A program made the position numbers and the translations under genes. The notes beneath the pieces are model-generated. The model searched no databases, had not been told where the DNA came from, and saw only the letters and a program-made list of their open reading frames with translations. Source: Photobacterium pectinilyticum (GTDB lineage Bacteria; Pseudomonadota; Gammaproteobacteria; Enterobacterales; Vibrionaceae). From it: a DNA stretch of 64,000 bases. The stretch is from the NCBI RefSeq assembly GCF_024357955.1, contig NZ_JANEYT010000016.1:1-64000 (forward strand), given 5' to 3'. Shown here one piece after another: positions 8,028 through 16,353 of this stretch; within the stretch, counting starts at the first letter, position 1; every line of letters begins with the position of its first letter.

Positions 8028-11000
8028 TTACTTGTTCGCGTCTTGCTCTGGTTTCCACTGGGCGAGCTGTTCAAGTAGCTGTTGCTTGTGGCTGACCTGT
8101 TGGCGAAGGCGGTTGAGGTTCTGCTCATAGCGTGCCGGATCCCTGCGTTTGATCTGGGTGAAGCGCGCTTCACGGCCGATCAGCTCCTCGATGTCTTTTT
8201 TCGCTGGCTTCGAGTCCATCTGCAATGCTGCGCGTCCTTTGGCAATCCGGCGCGGATCAAAGCGGAACAATGGCCATAGACCGGAGTCGACTAACAGTTG
8301 TTGATGCTCAACACCTTCAGCCATGTCAAAACCATGGGTAATGCAAGGTGAGTAGGCGATCACCAAGGATGGCCCCGGATAGGCTTCTGCTTCCTGAAGG
8401 GCTTTGATGGTTTGGTTCATATTGGCACCCAGCGCGATCTTGGCGATATAGATGTTGCCGTGCATCATCATATTGAGCGCCAAATCTTTGCCCTGGCTGG
8501 TTTTGCCTTGGGTTGCAAACTTGGCGACGGCGCCGGTCGGTGTGGCTTTGGATTGCTGGCCACCGGTGTTGGAGTAACCTTGGGTATCCATTACCAGAAC
8601 GTTGACGTTATCACCCCCAGCAAGCACATGATCCAGGCCGCCATAGCCAATGTCATAAGCCCAACCGTCACCCCCGACAATCCAATTGCTTTTCGCCACC
8701 AAGTCGTCGGCACAAATATCTAGCTGGCGCATAGAGTAAGGCAGTGCGGCACGCAGACGGGTAAGGTTGCCACGTTGGCGCACGACAGCTGTTTCGCTGT
8801 TATCGAAGGCATCCTCGCGGATTTGTTCAATTAACTCTGCCGGAATAATATCGCGCGCAGTATCAAGCAATGACAGGGCATGGTGGCGTTTGCTGTCTAA
8901 TGCCAAGCGCATACCCAAGCCGAACTCGGCATTGTCTTCGAACAGCGAGTTAGCCCAAGCAGGGCCTCGACCATCACTGTTAATCGCATAAGGTGTGGTC
9001 GGCAGGTTACCGCCATAAATCGATGAACAGCCGGTTGCATTGGCGATCAGTAAGCGGTCACCGAATAGCTGGGTAAGCAATTTGACATAGGATGTCTCGC
9101 CGCAACCCGAGCAGGCACCAGAGTATTCGAACAATGGCTGTAGAAGCTGACTGGTACGGGCATCGATACGTTTGATATCAATGCGCTCCACTTCAGGCAG
9201 TTGCAGGAAGTACTCATAGTTTGTGTTTTGCTGCTCAATGACTTGTTGCTTGGGTACCATATTGATGGCCTTGCGGGCCGGGTTGTCCTTGTCACTGGCC
9301 GGACACGCCGTGGTGCACAGGTTACAACCGGTACAATCCATTGGCGACACCTGCAAGGTATAGGCCTGGCCTTTGAAGTCGCGCTGCTTGTAGTCGGTAT
9401 GCTTGAAACCGTCAGGCGCATCGCTAAGTTCACCGGGGGCGACTGTCTTAGCTCTGATGGCGGCATGCGGGCACACTAAGGTACAGATATTACATTGGGT
9501 ACACAGATCTTCTTCCCAGACAGGTACTTCCTGCGCAATGTTGCGTTTTTCCCATTGGGTTGTGGCCGTCGGCCAGCAGCCGTCTACTGGGAAGGCGCTG
9601 ACAGGCAGTTGATCACCTTTATCAGCCATCATCATCGCGCTGACACGTTTGACTAATTCTGGCGCGTTTTCGCTCACTACTGGCGGACGACGGAAGAGAC
9701 TGGTGACGTCATCTGGAATAGCGACAACCTGAATATGTTCGACGGCGGCATCAACTGCAGCATGGTTAGCCTCAACAATGGCTGGCCCACGTTTGCTGTA
9801 ACTTTTCTCAATGGCTGCCTTTAATTGCCCGAGTGCCTCTTCAAGTGGCATTAAGTTGCTAAGGGCAAAAAATCCCGCTTGCATGATGGTGTTGATGCGG
9901 TTTTTCAGGCCAAGGTCGCGGGCGAGTTTGACTGCATCGATGACATACAGTTTTAGCTGACGGCCTATGATGACCTGCTGGACTTCACGCGGCAGGTGCT
10001 GCCATATGGTATCGGCATCGTGCGGGCTGTTGAGAAGCAGGGTGGCTTTAGGCGCGGCCTTTTCGAACATTTCCAATTTGTTGATGAACTGGAACTGATG
10101 GCAGGCAATAAAGTCTGCTTGTTCAATCAGGTAGGGGGCTTCAACTGGCTGGGGATCGATGCGCAGGTGCGAGGTAGTGATGCCACCTGATTTCTTTGAA
10201 TCATAGACAAAGTACCCCTGGGTGTGAAGAGGGGTATTTTCACCGAGGATCTTGATGGTGTTTTTATTAGCGCTGACCGTACCGTCGGCACCAATACCAT
10301 AGAACAATGCACGCAAACGGCTTGCGGGCTCTACATCGATAGAGATTGGCAGCGGCAGTGATAAATGGGTGATATCGTCGACGATCCCCACGGTAAATGA
10401 ATGCTTGAGTTGCTGTTCACGCATGGCATTGAAAATACCCGCGGCATGGGATGGGGTGAATTCTTTGGAAGAAAGCCCATAGCGGCCACCCACAATGGCT
10501 GGCATATGTGGGAATTGTTGGTTGGCAACGGCCTGCTGCAAGGCGGCCATGACATCTAAGTACAGCGGTTCACCCACAGCGCCAGGCTCTTTGGTGCGAT
10601 CAAGTACGGCAATATTTGTGACAGAGGTCGGTAGCACTTCTATCAAATGCGCTAAGGAGAATGGACGGTATAGGTGTACGGTGATCACGCCGACTTTTTG
10701 GCCAAGCGCCAGCTGGTGGTCAACGGCTTGTTTTACCGTTGAAGAGGCTGATCCCATCACCACGATAACGCTTTTGGCTTGCGGATGGCCGTAATAGTCA
10801 AACGGGCGGTATTCGCGGCCGGTTAGTTCGGCAAACTGGGCCATTTTGCTCGCGACAATATCAGGACACGCTTGATAAAACAGGTTCGATGCTTCACGGG
10901 CTTGGAAGAAGGTGTCTGGGTTTTGCGCGGTGCCTCGGATGCTCGGCGCATCAGGGGTTAGCCCGCGTTCGCGGAAGGCATTGACCTGCTCGTTGTCCAC

Positions 11001-11600
11001 CATGGTGTGCAGCGTCGTATCATCAATCAGTTTGATTTTATTGATTTCATGCGAGGTGCGGAAACCATCGAAGAAATGCACGAAAGGCACTCGGCTTTCT
11101 AATGTTGCTGCTTGGCTAATGAGTGCAAAGTCATGGGCTTGCTGGACGCTACCTGCTGCCAACATGGCAAAACCTGTTTGGCGTACAGCCATAACATCCG
11201 AATGATCACCGAAGATCGACAATGCATGAGTGGCAAGGGTACGGGCGGCAACATGCATGACAAAGGGGGTAAGCTCCCCGGCAATTTTGTACATGTTAGG
11301 GATTTTAAGCAACAAGCCCTGAGACGATGTGAAAGTGGTCGACATGGCGCCAGCCATCAAGGCACCGTGAACGGCACCGGCAGCTCCCCCTTCGGATTGC
11401 ATTTCGATCACTCGGGGAACTTGGCCCCAGATATTTTCTTTTTGCTGGGATTCCCATGTCTCGCAGGCTTCCGACATCGGAGAAGATGGAGTGATAGGAT
11501 AGATACCGATCACTTCATTGCAGCGGTAAGCAATAGACGCGGCGGCTTCATTGCCGTCCATGGTAACAAACTGCGATTGGCTTTTTTGATGAGTAGACAT
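8028..11600 (-). CDS. nifJ: pyruvate:ferredoxin (flavodoxin) oxidoreductase
   Basis: 1190 aa, the length of single-chain homodimeric NifJ/YdbK enzymes. The order is canonical: N-terminal pyrimidine-binding domain (GNEAAASIAYR, IYPITPSSPM), central domains, two 4Fe-4S ferredoxin motifs (CTQCNICTLVCP and CTGCNLCTTACP), then the TPP-binding domain with the third-cluster cysteines (CSGCGE) and GGDGWAYDIGYGG. It converts pyruvate and CoA to acetyl-CoA and CO2 and reduces ferredoxin or flavodoxin, a low-oxygen reaction. The ATG at 11600 has GGAG at proper distance; the ATG at 11612 does not. It lies between hcp and flavodoxin on the same strand. Confidence 0.95.
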   Translation of the reverse strand: MSTHQKSQSQFVTMDGNEAAASIAYRCNEVIGIYPITPSSPMSEACETWESQQKENIWGQVPRVIEMQSEGGAAGAVHGALMAGAMSTTFTSSQGLLLKIPNMYKIAGELTPFVMHVAARTLATHALSIFGDHSDVMAVRQTGFAMLAAGSVQQAHDFALISQAATLESRVPFVHFFDGFRTSHEINKIKLIDDTTLHTMVDNEQVNAFRERGLTPDAPSIRGTAQNPDTFFQAREASNLFYQACPDIVASKMAQFAELTGREYRPFDYYGHPQAKSVIVVMGSASSTVKQAVDHQLALGQKVGVITVHLYRPFSLAHLIEVLPTSVTNIAVLDRTKEPGAVGEPLYLDVMAALQQAVANQQFPHMPAIVGGRYGLSSKEFTPSHAAGIFNAMREQQLKHSFTVGIVDDITHLSLPLPISIDVEPASRLRALFYGIGADGTVSANKNTIKILGENTPLHTQGYFVYDSKKSGGITTSHLRIDPQPVEAPYLIEQADFIACHQFQFINKLEMFEKAAPKATLLLNSPHDADTIWQHLPREVQQVIIGRQLKLYVIDAVKLARDLGLKNRINTIMQAGFFALSNLMPLEEALGQLKAAIEKSYSKRGPAIVEANHAAVDAAVEHIQVVAIPDDVTSLFRRPPVVSENAPELVKRVSAMMMADKGDQLPVSAFPVDGCWPTATTQWEKRNIAQEVPVWEEDLCTQCNICTLVCPHAAIRAKTVAPGELSDAPDGFKHTDYKQRDFKGQAYTLQVSPMDCTGCNLCTTACPASDKDNPARKAINMVPKQQVIEQQNTNYEYFLQLPEVERIDIKRIDARTSQLLQPLFEYSGACSGCGETSYVKLLTQLFGDRLLIANATGCSSIYGGNLPTTPYAINSDGRGPAWANSLFEDNAEFGLGMRLALDSKRHHALSLLDTARDIIPAELIEQIREDAFDNSETAVVRQRGNLTRLRAALPYSMRQLDICADDLVAKSNWIVGGDGWAYDIGYGGLDHVLAGGDNVNVLVMDTQGYSNTGGQQSKATPTGAVAKFATQGKTSQGKDLALNMMMHGNIYIAKIALGANMNQTIKALQEAEAYPGPSLVIAYSPCITHGFDMAEGVEHQQLLVDSGLWPLFRFDPRRIAKGRAALQMDSKPAKKDIEELIGREARFTQIKRRDPARYEQNLNRLRQQVSHKQQLLEQLAQWKPEQDANK

Positions 11601-11682
11601 GACTAGCTCCATCGGGCTAACAGGTACAGGTAATCGACACAGGCAAACAGGTTGCTGCGTTTATAGGTTTTTTTAATAGGGT

Positions 11683-11717
11683 GGGCCGACCCCTAGTGGG
11701 TAGCAGAGGGCCGGCCC
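11683..11717. other. G+C-rich inverted repeat between hcp and nifJ
   Basis: GGGCCGACCC and GGGCCGGCCC form a 9-of-10 stem with a 15-base loop in the 134-bp gap. There is no T-run on the minus-strand 3' side, so it is not a canonical terminator for hcp. It may be an attenuator or RNA-stability element between hcp and nifJ. Confidence 0.4.
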
Positions 11718-11734
11718 GAGGGCATTAGTGCGAT

Positions 11735-13084
11735 TTACACTTCAACCACGTCTAGCTGCGGTTGAGGGTTTAGCATGCGGGCCAAGTCATCTTTGGCATT
11801 ACCGGTTAGCTGCAGGTTAAATTGCTGCTGGAGGAAGGCAAAGATATCTTCGTTAACAAACTCCGGTGGGTTAGGACCAAGATAAATATTCTGGATACCC
11901 AGGTTGAACAGTGCCAATAGGATCAGTACCGCTTTTTGCTCCATCCAAGATAGAACGATATTCACCGGCAGATCGTTAACGGCAACACCCATCGCATCGC
12001 TCAGTGCCAGCGCGATCATCACGGCACCATAGCTGTCGTTACACTGACCAAGGTCTAGATAGCGTGGGATCTCTGTACCCGGAACCGTACCAAAATCATG
12101 GTCGTTGAAACGGAACTTACCGCATGAAGAGGTCAGGATAATGCAATCGTCAGGGATAGACAGAGCCAACTCACGGAAGTAATCATTTGGTTTTCCTGGC
12201 TTATCACAACCTGCCACGACGAAGAACTGCTTGATCTTGCCTTCGTTGACCGCTTCTAGGATCTGCGGTGCCAAACCAAGAATCGTCTTGTAGTTGTGGC
12301 CGGTCATCAGGGTGTCTTCACTGTCGAAGCCTTCGATATCCGGCAGGCTCAGTGTCTGCTCGATCAGTGGAGCGAAGTCGTCTTCAAGCTGGCGGCAGTT
12401 ATCGATGCCGACAATACCGTAGCTGTATAGACGGTCGGCATAATCTGCGCGGCCTGTTGGCGGAACAATACAGTTAGTGGTCACGATAATGGTACCGTTC
12501 CACTTTTGGAATAGCTGCTTTTGGTCGAACCAAGCTTTACCAACGTTACCTTTTAGGTGACTGTATTTGCGCAGCTCAGGATAGCCGTGTGCAGGTAGCA
12601 TCTCTGAGTGGGTATAGATGTTGATACCTTTACCTTCGGTTGCAATAAGCAGTCGCTCAAGCAGTTCAAGGTCGTGGCCGGTAACCAGAATGCCTTTACC
12701 TTCAGCTTTGTTTTGTGGCACGCATACAGGGGTAGGGATCCCTAGGCGGCCATGGTGGGCTTCGCCCAGGCGAGACATCATCTCGCTACCGGCACCACCG
12801 ATTTTCATCAATTGGGCAATGTGCTGCTCAAAGCTGAAGTTAACGTTAGTTAGTGTGAAATATAGGGTTTCGGCAATTACGTCATCAACCGATTTAGTAT
12901 CTGCACCCAGATCATCGGCGTGGGTACGGTAAGCAGAAAGGCCTTTCAGACCGAAAATCATAATATCTTGAAGGCGAGAAAGGTTTTCGTCTTTACCACA
13001 GGTGCCTTGGGTTTTTCCCGTGCTACCGCAGCCGCCAGTTTGGGCCATCGAGCACTGATGACAAAACATTGCTAAGTTCGACAT
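11735..13084 (-). CDS. hcp: hybrid cluster protein (hydroxylamine reductase / NO reductase)
   Basis: 449 aa. The N-terminal cluster motif begins MFCHQCSMAQTGGCG and continues with TCGK. The C-terminal half has the hybrid 4Fe-2S-2O ligand regions (GHDLELL, TTNCIVPP, FVVAGCDKP, LTSSCGKFRF). The spacing C-x2-C followed by GGCG and TCGK differs from E. coli Hcp. Family enzymes reduce NO and hydroxylamine and can S-nitrosylate proteins under low oxygen. I chose the ATG at 13084 (AAGGAA upstream); the longer frame to 13186 would run over the regulatory box. There is no hcr reductase gene next to it; nifJ and a flavodoxin follow instead. Confidence 0.93.
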   Translation of the reverse strand: MSNLAMFCHQCSMAQTGGCGSTGKTQGTCGKDENLSRLQDIMIFGLKGLSAYRTHADDLGADTKSVDDVIAETLYFTLTNVNFSFEQHIAQLMKIGGAGSEMMSRLGEAHHGRLGIPTPVCVPQNKAEGKGILVTGHDLELLERLLIATEGKGINIYTHSEMLPAHGYPELRKYSHLKGNVGKAWFDQKQLFQKWNGTIIVTTNCIVPPTGRADYADRLYSYGIVGIDNCRQLEDDFAPLIEQTLSLPDIEGFDSEDTLMTGHNYKTILGLAPQILEAVNEGKIKQFFVVAGCDKPGKPNDYFRELALSIPDDCIILTSSCGKFRFNDHDFGTVPGTEIPRYLDLGQCNDSYGAVMIALALSDAMGVAVNDLPVNIVLSWMEQKAVLILLALFNLGIQNIYLGPNPPEFVNEDIFAFLQQQFNLQLTGNAKDDLARMLNPQPQLDVVEV

Positions 13085-13157
13085 TATTGCATTCCTTAAA
13101 GGTGTATTTATATTGCAACTTATGGTGCGAGAATACGAGGAAAGCGAAGCAGCGTCA

Positions 13158-13171
13158 TTGATCGAGATCAT
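13158..13171 (-). promoter_or_regulatory. FNR-type box upstream of hcp
   Basis: TTGATCGAGATCAT (read on +), identical to the box before ygbA at 6912. It lies about 74 bp upstream of the hcp start. FNR controls hcp in E. coli, together with NsrR. Confidence 0.6.
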
Positions 13172-13318
13172 TTTCGCCAATAACATTCATATAAAATACT
13201 ACTTATGTGGGGTGGTTCTGCTATTTGTATCGGATTGTATGGATTGGCTTAGTATTATTGTACGCTGTTTTAAATTTAGTTAGCCTATTAATAGGCAGCG
13301 AATTTATATGGAAATGAT

Positions 13319-13432
13319 ATGAGTGTATCCCTGAAGGCACAGACACATTTGGCTCAGCGTCACCTTGCAAAAGTGCGGAAAAAATACTTAGCAGCGTACC
13401 GGGTGAATGAAAAGGATCGGGATAGAGGATAG
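13319..13432 (+). CDS. possible small basic protein
   Basis: 37 aa, rich in Lys and Arg (HLAKVRKKYLAAYR), starting with ATG about 8 bases after a GGAAATG sequence. It is followed 18 bases later by a good hairpin at 13450-13478 that could end its transcript. It lies upstream of and divergent from hcp. It could be a real small protein or chance; I recognise no family. Confidence 0.3.
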   Translation: MSVSLKAQTHLAQRHLAKVRKKYLAAYRVNEKDRDRG

Positions 13433-13449
13433 GTGATAAATGGGGATTA

Positions 13450-13478
13450 AAAAGGGCGCATCTGCGCGCCCTTCTTTA
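13450..13478. terminator. bidirectional terminator
   Basis: Stem AAGGGCGC/GCGCCCTT with a 6-base loop. A-run on one side and CTTTA on the other; it ends the M20 peptidase transcript on the minus strand and any short transcript from the + strand. Confidence 0.65.
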
Positions 13479-13500
13479 TGCTGGGTAATCTATCGTTAGA

Positions 13501-14622
13501 TTAGCCTGCGATTTTGGTCAGTACTTTTTTCAGTAGCTGGATACGCGGCTCGATTGTTTCAAGCTCAAGGTATTCATCAGCGCTGTGGAAACCAGCACCG
13601 GCAGGGCCAAGGCCATCCAGTGTAGGGATACCCATTACCGCCGTTAGGTTTGCATCGGAACCACCACCGACTTCTTGCCATGTGATGTTGATGCCCACTT
13701 CTTGGCCTGCTTCTTCTACCAACGCCATCAAAGACTCTGTTTTCTCTGAAGGAACCATAGATGGTTTGTGTGCTTCGCGGTCAATGGTAATTGCGACACC
13801 GTCAACAAATGGCGTTTCAGCCATTGCACGGATCTTAGCGTCGGCATCTGCGTATTCGTCGTTGTCCCAGAAACGCACATCCACCACAGCTTCTGCGTGA
13901 TCAGGAACGATATTGGCACCGGCACCACCTTTAACCACGCCCACGTTAAGCGTTGTGCCGCTTTCGAAATTGGTTAGATTGTTGATAGCCAAGATCCAGT
14001 TTGCCATCTCAGTGATTGCACTGCGGCCATTTTGTGGTTCGTTACCAGCGTGTGCGGCTTTACCAGCAAATGTCAGGCGGTAGCGAGCCATACCCTTACG
14101 GGCTTTAACCAAAGAGCCATCAGCACGGGCTGCTTCAGCAACCAGTACATTTTTAGCATTAACGGCAACGCTCTTTAGCCATTCTTCCGAGTGCAGCGAA
14201 CCAATTTCTTCGTCTGGGTTCATGCATACACAGATAGACAGTTTATCTAGTGTTTCCTGATCCATGTCACGCAGGGTGTAAACAACGTTTAGCAGGCCAG
14301 ATTTCATGTCAGAGACACCAGGGCCGTAGGCACGCTTTTCATCAAACGTCATTGGGCGAGCAGCTACGGTGCCAACAGGGAAAACGGTGTCCATGTGGCC
14401 AATAAGCATTACGTCAATGTGTTCAGCATCTGGCTTATTGCGCACTTCAAGGCCTGTTCCGGCGATGCCACAATCAACACGCTTCACGTTCCAGCCCAGA
14501 TCAACGTATTTTTGTTCCATCTGGTTGGCAATAACTTCAATGCCTTCTTTGGTTAGCGTACCGCAGTCGACATCGATTAGCGGGCGTAGTTCTTCCAAGT
14601 AATCTTGCAGTGAGAAACTCAT
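13501..14622 (-). CDS. M20 family metallopeptidase (carboxypeptidase G2/ArgE-like)
   Basis: 373 aa. Metal ligands of the M20 family are visible: GHMDTVFP (His and catalytic Asp), GPGVSDMKSGL (bridging Asp), PDEEIGS (catalytic Glu pair), VAEAA and, near the C-terminus, GAGFHSADEYL (His). The dimerisation insert contains KAAHAGNEPQNGRSA. The pattern is that of glutamate carboxypeptidase-type di-zinc enzymes that release a C-terminal amino acid or deacylate. There is no signal peptide, so it is cytoplasmic. AGGAGC precedes the ATG at 14622. It is last of three genes behind yjiH and yjiG, which suggests the pair imports its substrate or handles its product. Confidence 0.85.
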   Translation of the reverse strand: MSFSLQDYLEELRPLIDVDCGTLTKEGIEVIANQMEQKYVDLGWNVKRVDCGIAGTGLEVRNKPDAEHIDVMLIGHMDTVFPVGTVAARPMTFDEKRAYGPGVSDMKSGLLNVVYTLRDMDQETLDKLSICVCMNPDEEIGSLHSEEWLKSVAVNAKNVLVAEAARADGSLVKARKGMARYRLTFAGKAAHAGNEPQNGRSAITEMANWILAINNLTNFESGTTLNVGVVKGGAGANIVPDHAEAVVDVRFWDNDEYADADAKIRAMAETPFVDGVAITIDREAHKPSMVPSEKTESLMALVEEAGQEVGINITWQEVGGGSDANLTAVMGIPTLDGLGPAGAGFHSADEYLELETIEPRIQLLKKVLTKIAG

Positions 14623-14696
14623 ATTAGCTCCTGAGAGAACCCTGTACGGGTAGGAATAGCGACAGGAAAAAGGGGGCAATGCCCCCTTAAAGGTAT

Positions 14697-15161
14697 TTAC
14701 ACTAGGATGTTCATTACGAACATAGCAACGAATGCATTTAGGACAGAAATTGCAACCATTACTGGGATGTGGCGGCCTTCTGTACCGATAACACCTAGGA
14801 TACGGCCAAGGTACTGAACCTGAGAACCCATTAGGTAGATAGCTGGAGCCAGGATAGCAATGTGGTTACCGTCAAGGATACCGCTGTCAAACAGGGTGAT
14901 TACCACACCAACCGCACCACCCATCGACATCCACGCACCGATCAATACCGCGGCGGCTTCACCTGGTAGGCCGAAGATACCCATGATAGGTGAGAACAAA
15001 ACGCCCATAGCGTCAAGTGCACCAGTAAGAGAAAGCACTTTGATGATCACGAATGCCATCAGTACGTTCGGGATCGTAGAGCTCGTCGAGATAGCCCAGC
15101 CTTTCTTCGCGCCTTCTACGAAGATATCAGTAACCATTGGTTTTTTAGTTGCTTGAGACAT
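14697..15161 (-). CDS. yjiG: YjiG-like inner-membrane protein
   Basis: 154 aa, as in E. coli YjiG (153). A hydrophobic protein with about four or five membrane segments and the nucleoside-recognition (Gate) domain seen also in spore maturation protein SpmB; note the conserved STIPNVLMAF and GAWMSMGGAVGVV. Its start overlaps the stop of yjiH (TAATG), so the two are translationally coupled and very likely form a two-part membrane complex. In E. coli yjiH-yjiG lie beside iadA, an isoaspartyl dipeptidase; here an M20 peptidase takes that place. Transported substrate unproven. Confidence 0.85.
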   Translation of the reverse strand: MSQATKKPMVTDIFVEGAKKGWAISTSSTIPNVLMAFVIIKVLSLTGALDAMGVLFSPIMGIFGLPGEAAAVLIGAWMSMGGAVGVVITLFDSGILDGNHIAILAPAIYLMGSQVQYLGRILGVIGTEGRHIPVMVAISVLNAFVAMFVMNILV

Positions 15162-15880
15162 TATGCGGTCTCCTTCTCAGTAGAAACGTTGTTTTTCTTA
15201 TCAGTGGCAGCTAGGTATAGACGGAAGATGTTCGCGCCTACAAATTTCATCACGAACATGATCACAACAGCCAGACCAATTGAAGAGGTTACTGCGTTGC
15301 TGCCGTCAGCGTAGGTTAGAGTGAACAATACCGCGCCAGAAGAGAAGAAGTTAACAATGGTGGCACCGGCAGAGAACTGGAACATCGCAAACACATCGGT
15401 TTCACGCTGGTTGATGTGGCCGCTTTCTTGCAGCTGGCGGGTCATTGATGCGCCAGAGTCAGTGTTCTGAAGAGAAGCGATCAGTGCAAGTCCAGTATCG
15501 CCAGGAAGACCGACTAGCGGGCGAAGTAATGGAGTTAGAAGCTTACGTGCTGCGTTTAGGGCGCCGTAGTGCTCAAGAACATTAATCATACCCAATGCGA
15601 ACATTACGGTAGGAACCAATGTTAGGGCAAATAGGAAACCGTCACGTGCACCGCTACCGCCAGTACCGCGCATAGTGGTTTGTGTTACTTCTACTGCACC
15701 GTCAGCAGCTGTAGTGACAGTGTTTGCCATTGTACCGAATGAACCGTTCAGTGTGTTGAAATCAAATACACCGTACCACTCGTTGGTTTGCAGTAAACCG
15801 GAAAAGAACACAAAAGCGAACGCTAGGGCAATGTATGCACCTATCGTTACCTTTTGGTTTTTCTCTGCTGGATTGCTCAT
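15161..15880 (-). CDS. yjiH: YjiH-like inner-membrane protein (nucleoside recognition domain)
   Basis: 239 aa. It opens MSNPAEKNQKVTIGAYIALAFAF and has about five or six hydrophobic segments; the Gate domain includes LPGDTGLALIASLQNTDSGA. The ATG at 15880 has AGAGG upstream; the longer frame to 15937 lacks such a site. It is the first gene of a yjiH-yjiG-peptidase unit, coupled to yjiG by a one-base stop/start overlap. Family role unknown; the peptidase neighbour here and in E. coli suggests uptake or export of a peptide-derived compound. Confidence 0.85.
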   Translation of the reverse strand: MSNPAEKNQKVTIGAYIALAFAFVFFSGLLQTNEWYGVFDFNTLNGSFGTMANTVTTAADGAVEVTQTTMRGTGGSGARDGFLFALTLVPTVMFALGMINVLEHYGALNAARKLLTPLLRPLVGLPGDTGLALIASLQNTDSGASMTRQLQESGHINQRETDVFAMFQFSAGATIVNFFSSGAVLFTLTYADGSNAVTSSIGLAVVIMFVMKFVGANIFRLYLAATDKKNNVSTEKETA

Positions 15881-16308
15881 ATGTAACCTCTTAGGAATCA
15901 AAAAGGCCGATTGGCCAAAATAAGGAATCTGTAACATTTCTTCACAAAGAAAGCGGCTGTTACAGAGTCCTCAAAAAAGAAACGAGGTCATTGTCCCCGA
16001 TCTCATGAGGAAATAATTGACGGGGGTCAATATGTGCTACTCAATATTAATCCAATGGTTCTAATGGCTGGTATTTGTGATCGTGATCTACATTAATATC
16101 CTATTAACAAAAGATAATATTTCTAACTGATGTTTTTAAGCATGATTAATTGTTTTTTTATTATTAATTAATCATTTCAGTGGTGTGTTTTTAGTGTTTG
16201 AACGGTGTTTTTGAGGCTGGGTAGGAATGATAATTCTGCGTGTTGTTGCCGGCTGGTTAGTCTAATCTTGATTAATGTTTGTTTACAACTATATTCTTGA
16301 CTGGAAAT
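15881..16308. other. intergenic region upstream of yjiH
   Basis: About 430 bp, A+T-rich, holding the yjiH promoter. TGTGATCGTGATCTACA at 16076-16092 has one good CRP half site (TGTGA) and a poor second one; a catabolite-type control is possible but weak. No ORF or RNA gene is recognised. Confidence 0.35.
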
Positions 16309-16334
16309 AAAAGGCGCCCTTGAGGCGCCCTTAC
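16309..16334 (-). terminator. terminator of nhaC
   Basis: On the minus strand GGGCGCC, loop TCAA, then GGGCGCC (GGCGCC/GGCGCC stem) followed by TTTTATTT, 20 bases after the antiporter stop. Confidence 0.7.
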
Positions 16335-16353
16335 AATTTGCCACCGAAGAAAC

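Noticed and set aside
7919-8173. 84-codon minus-strand ORF between nifJ and flavodoxin
   Set aside because: It is a frame shadow of the nifJ 3' end and does not have a plausible start.
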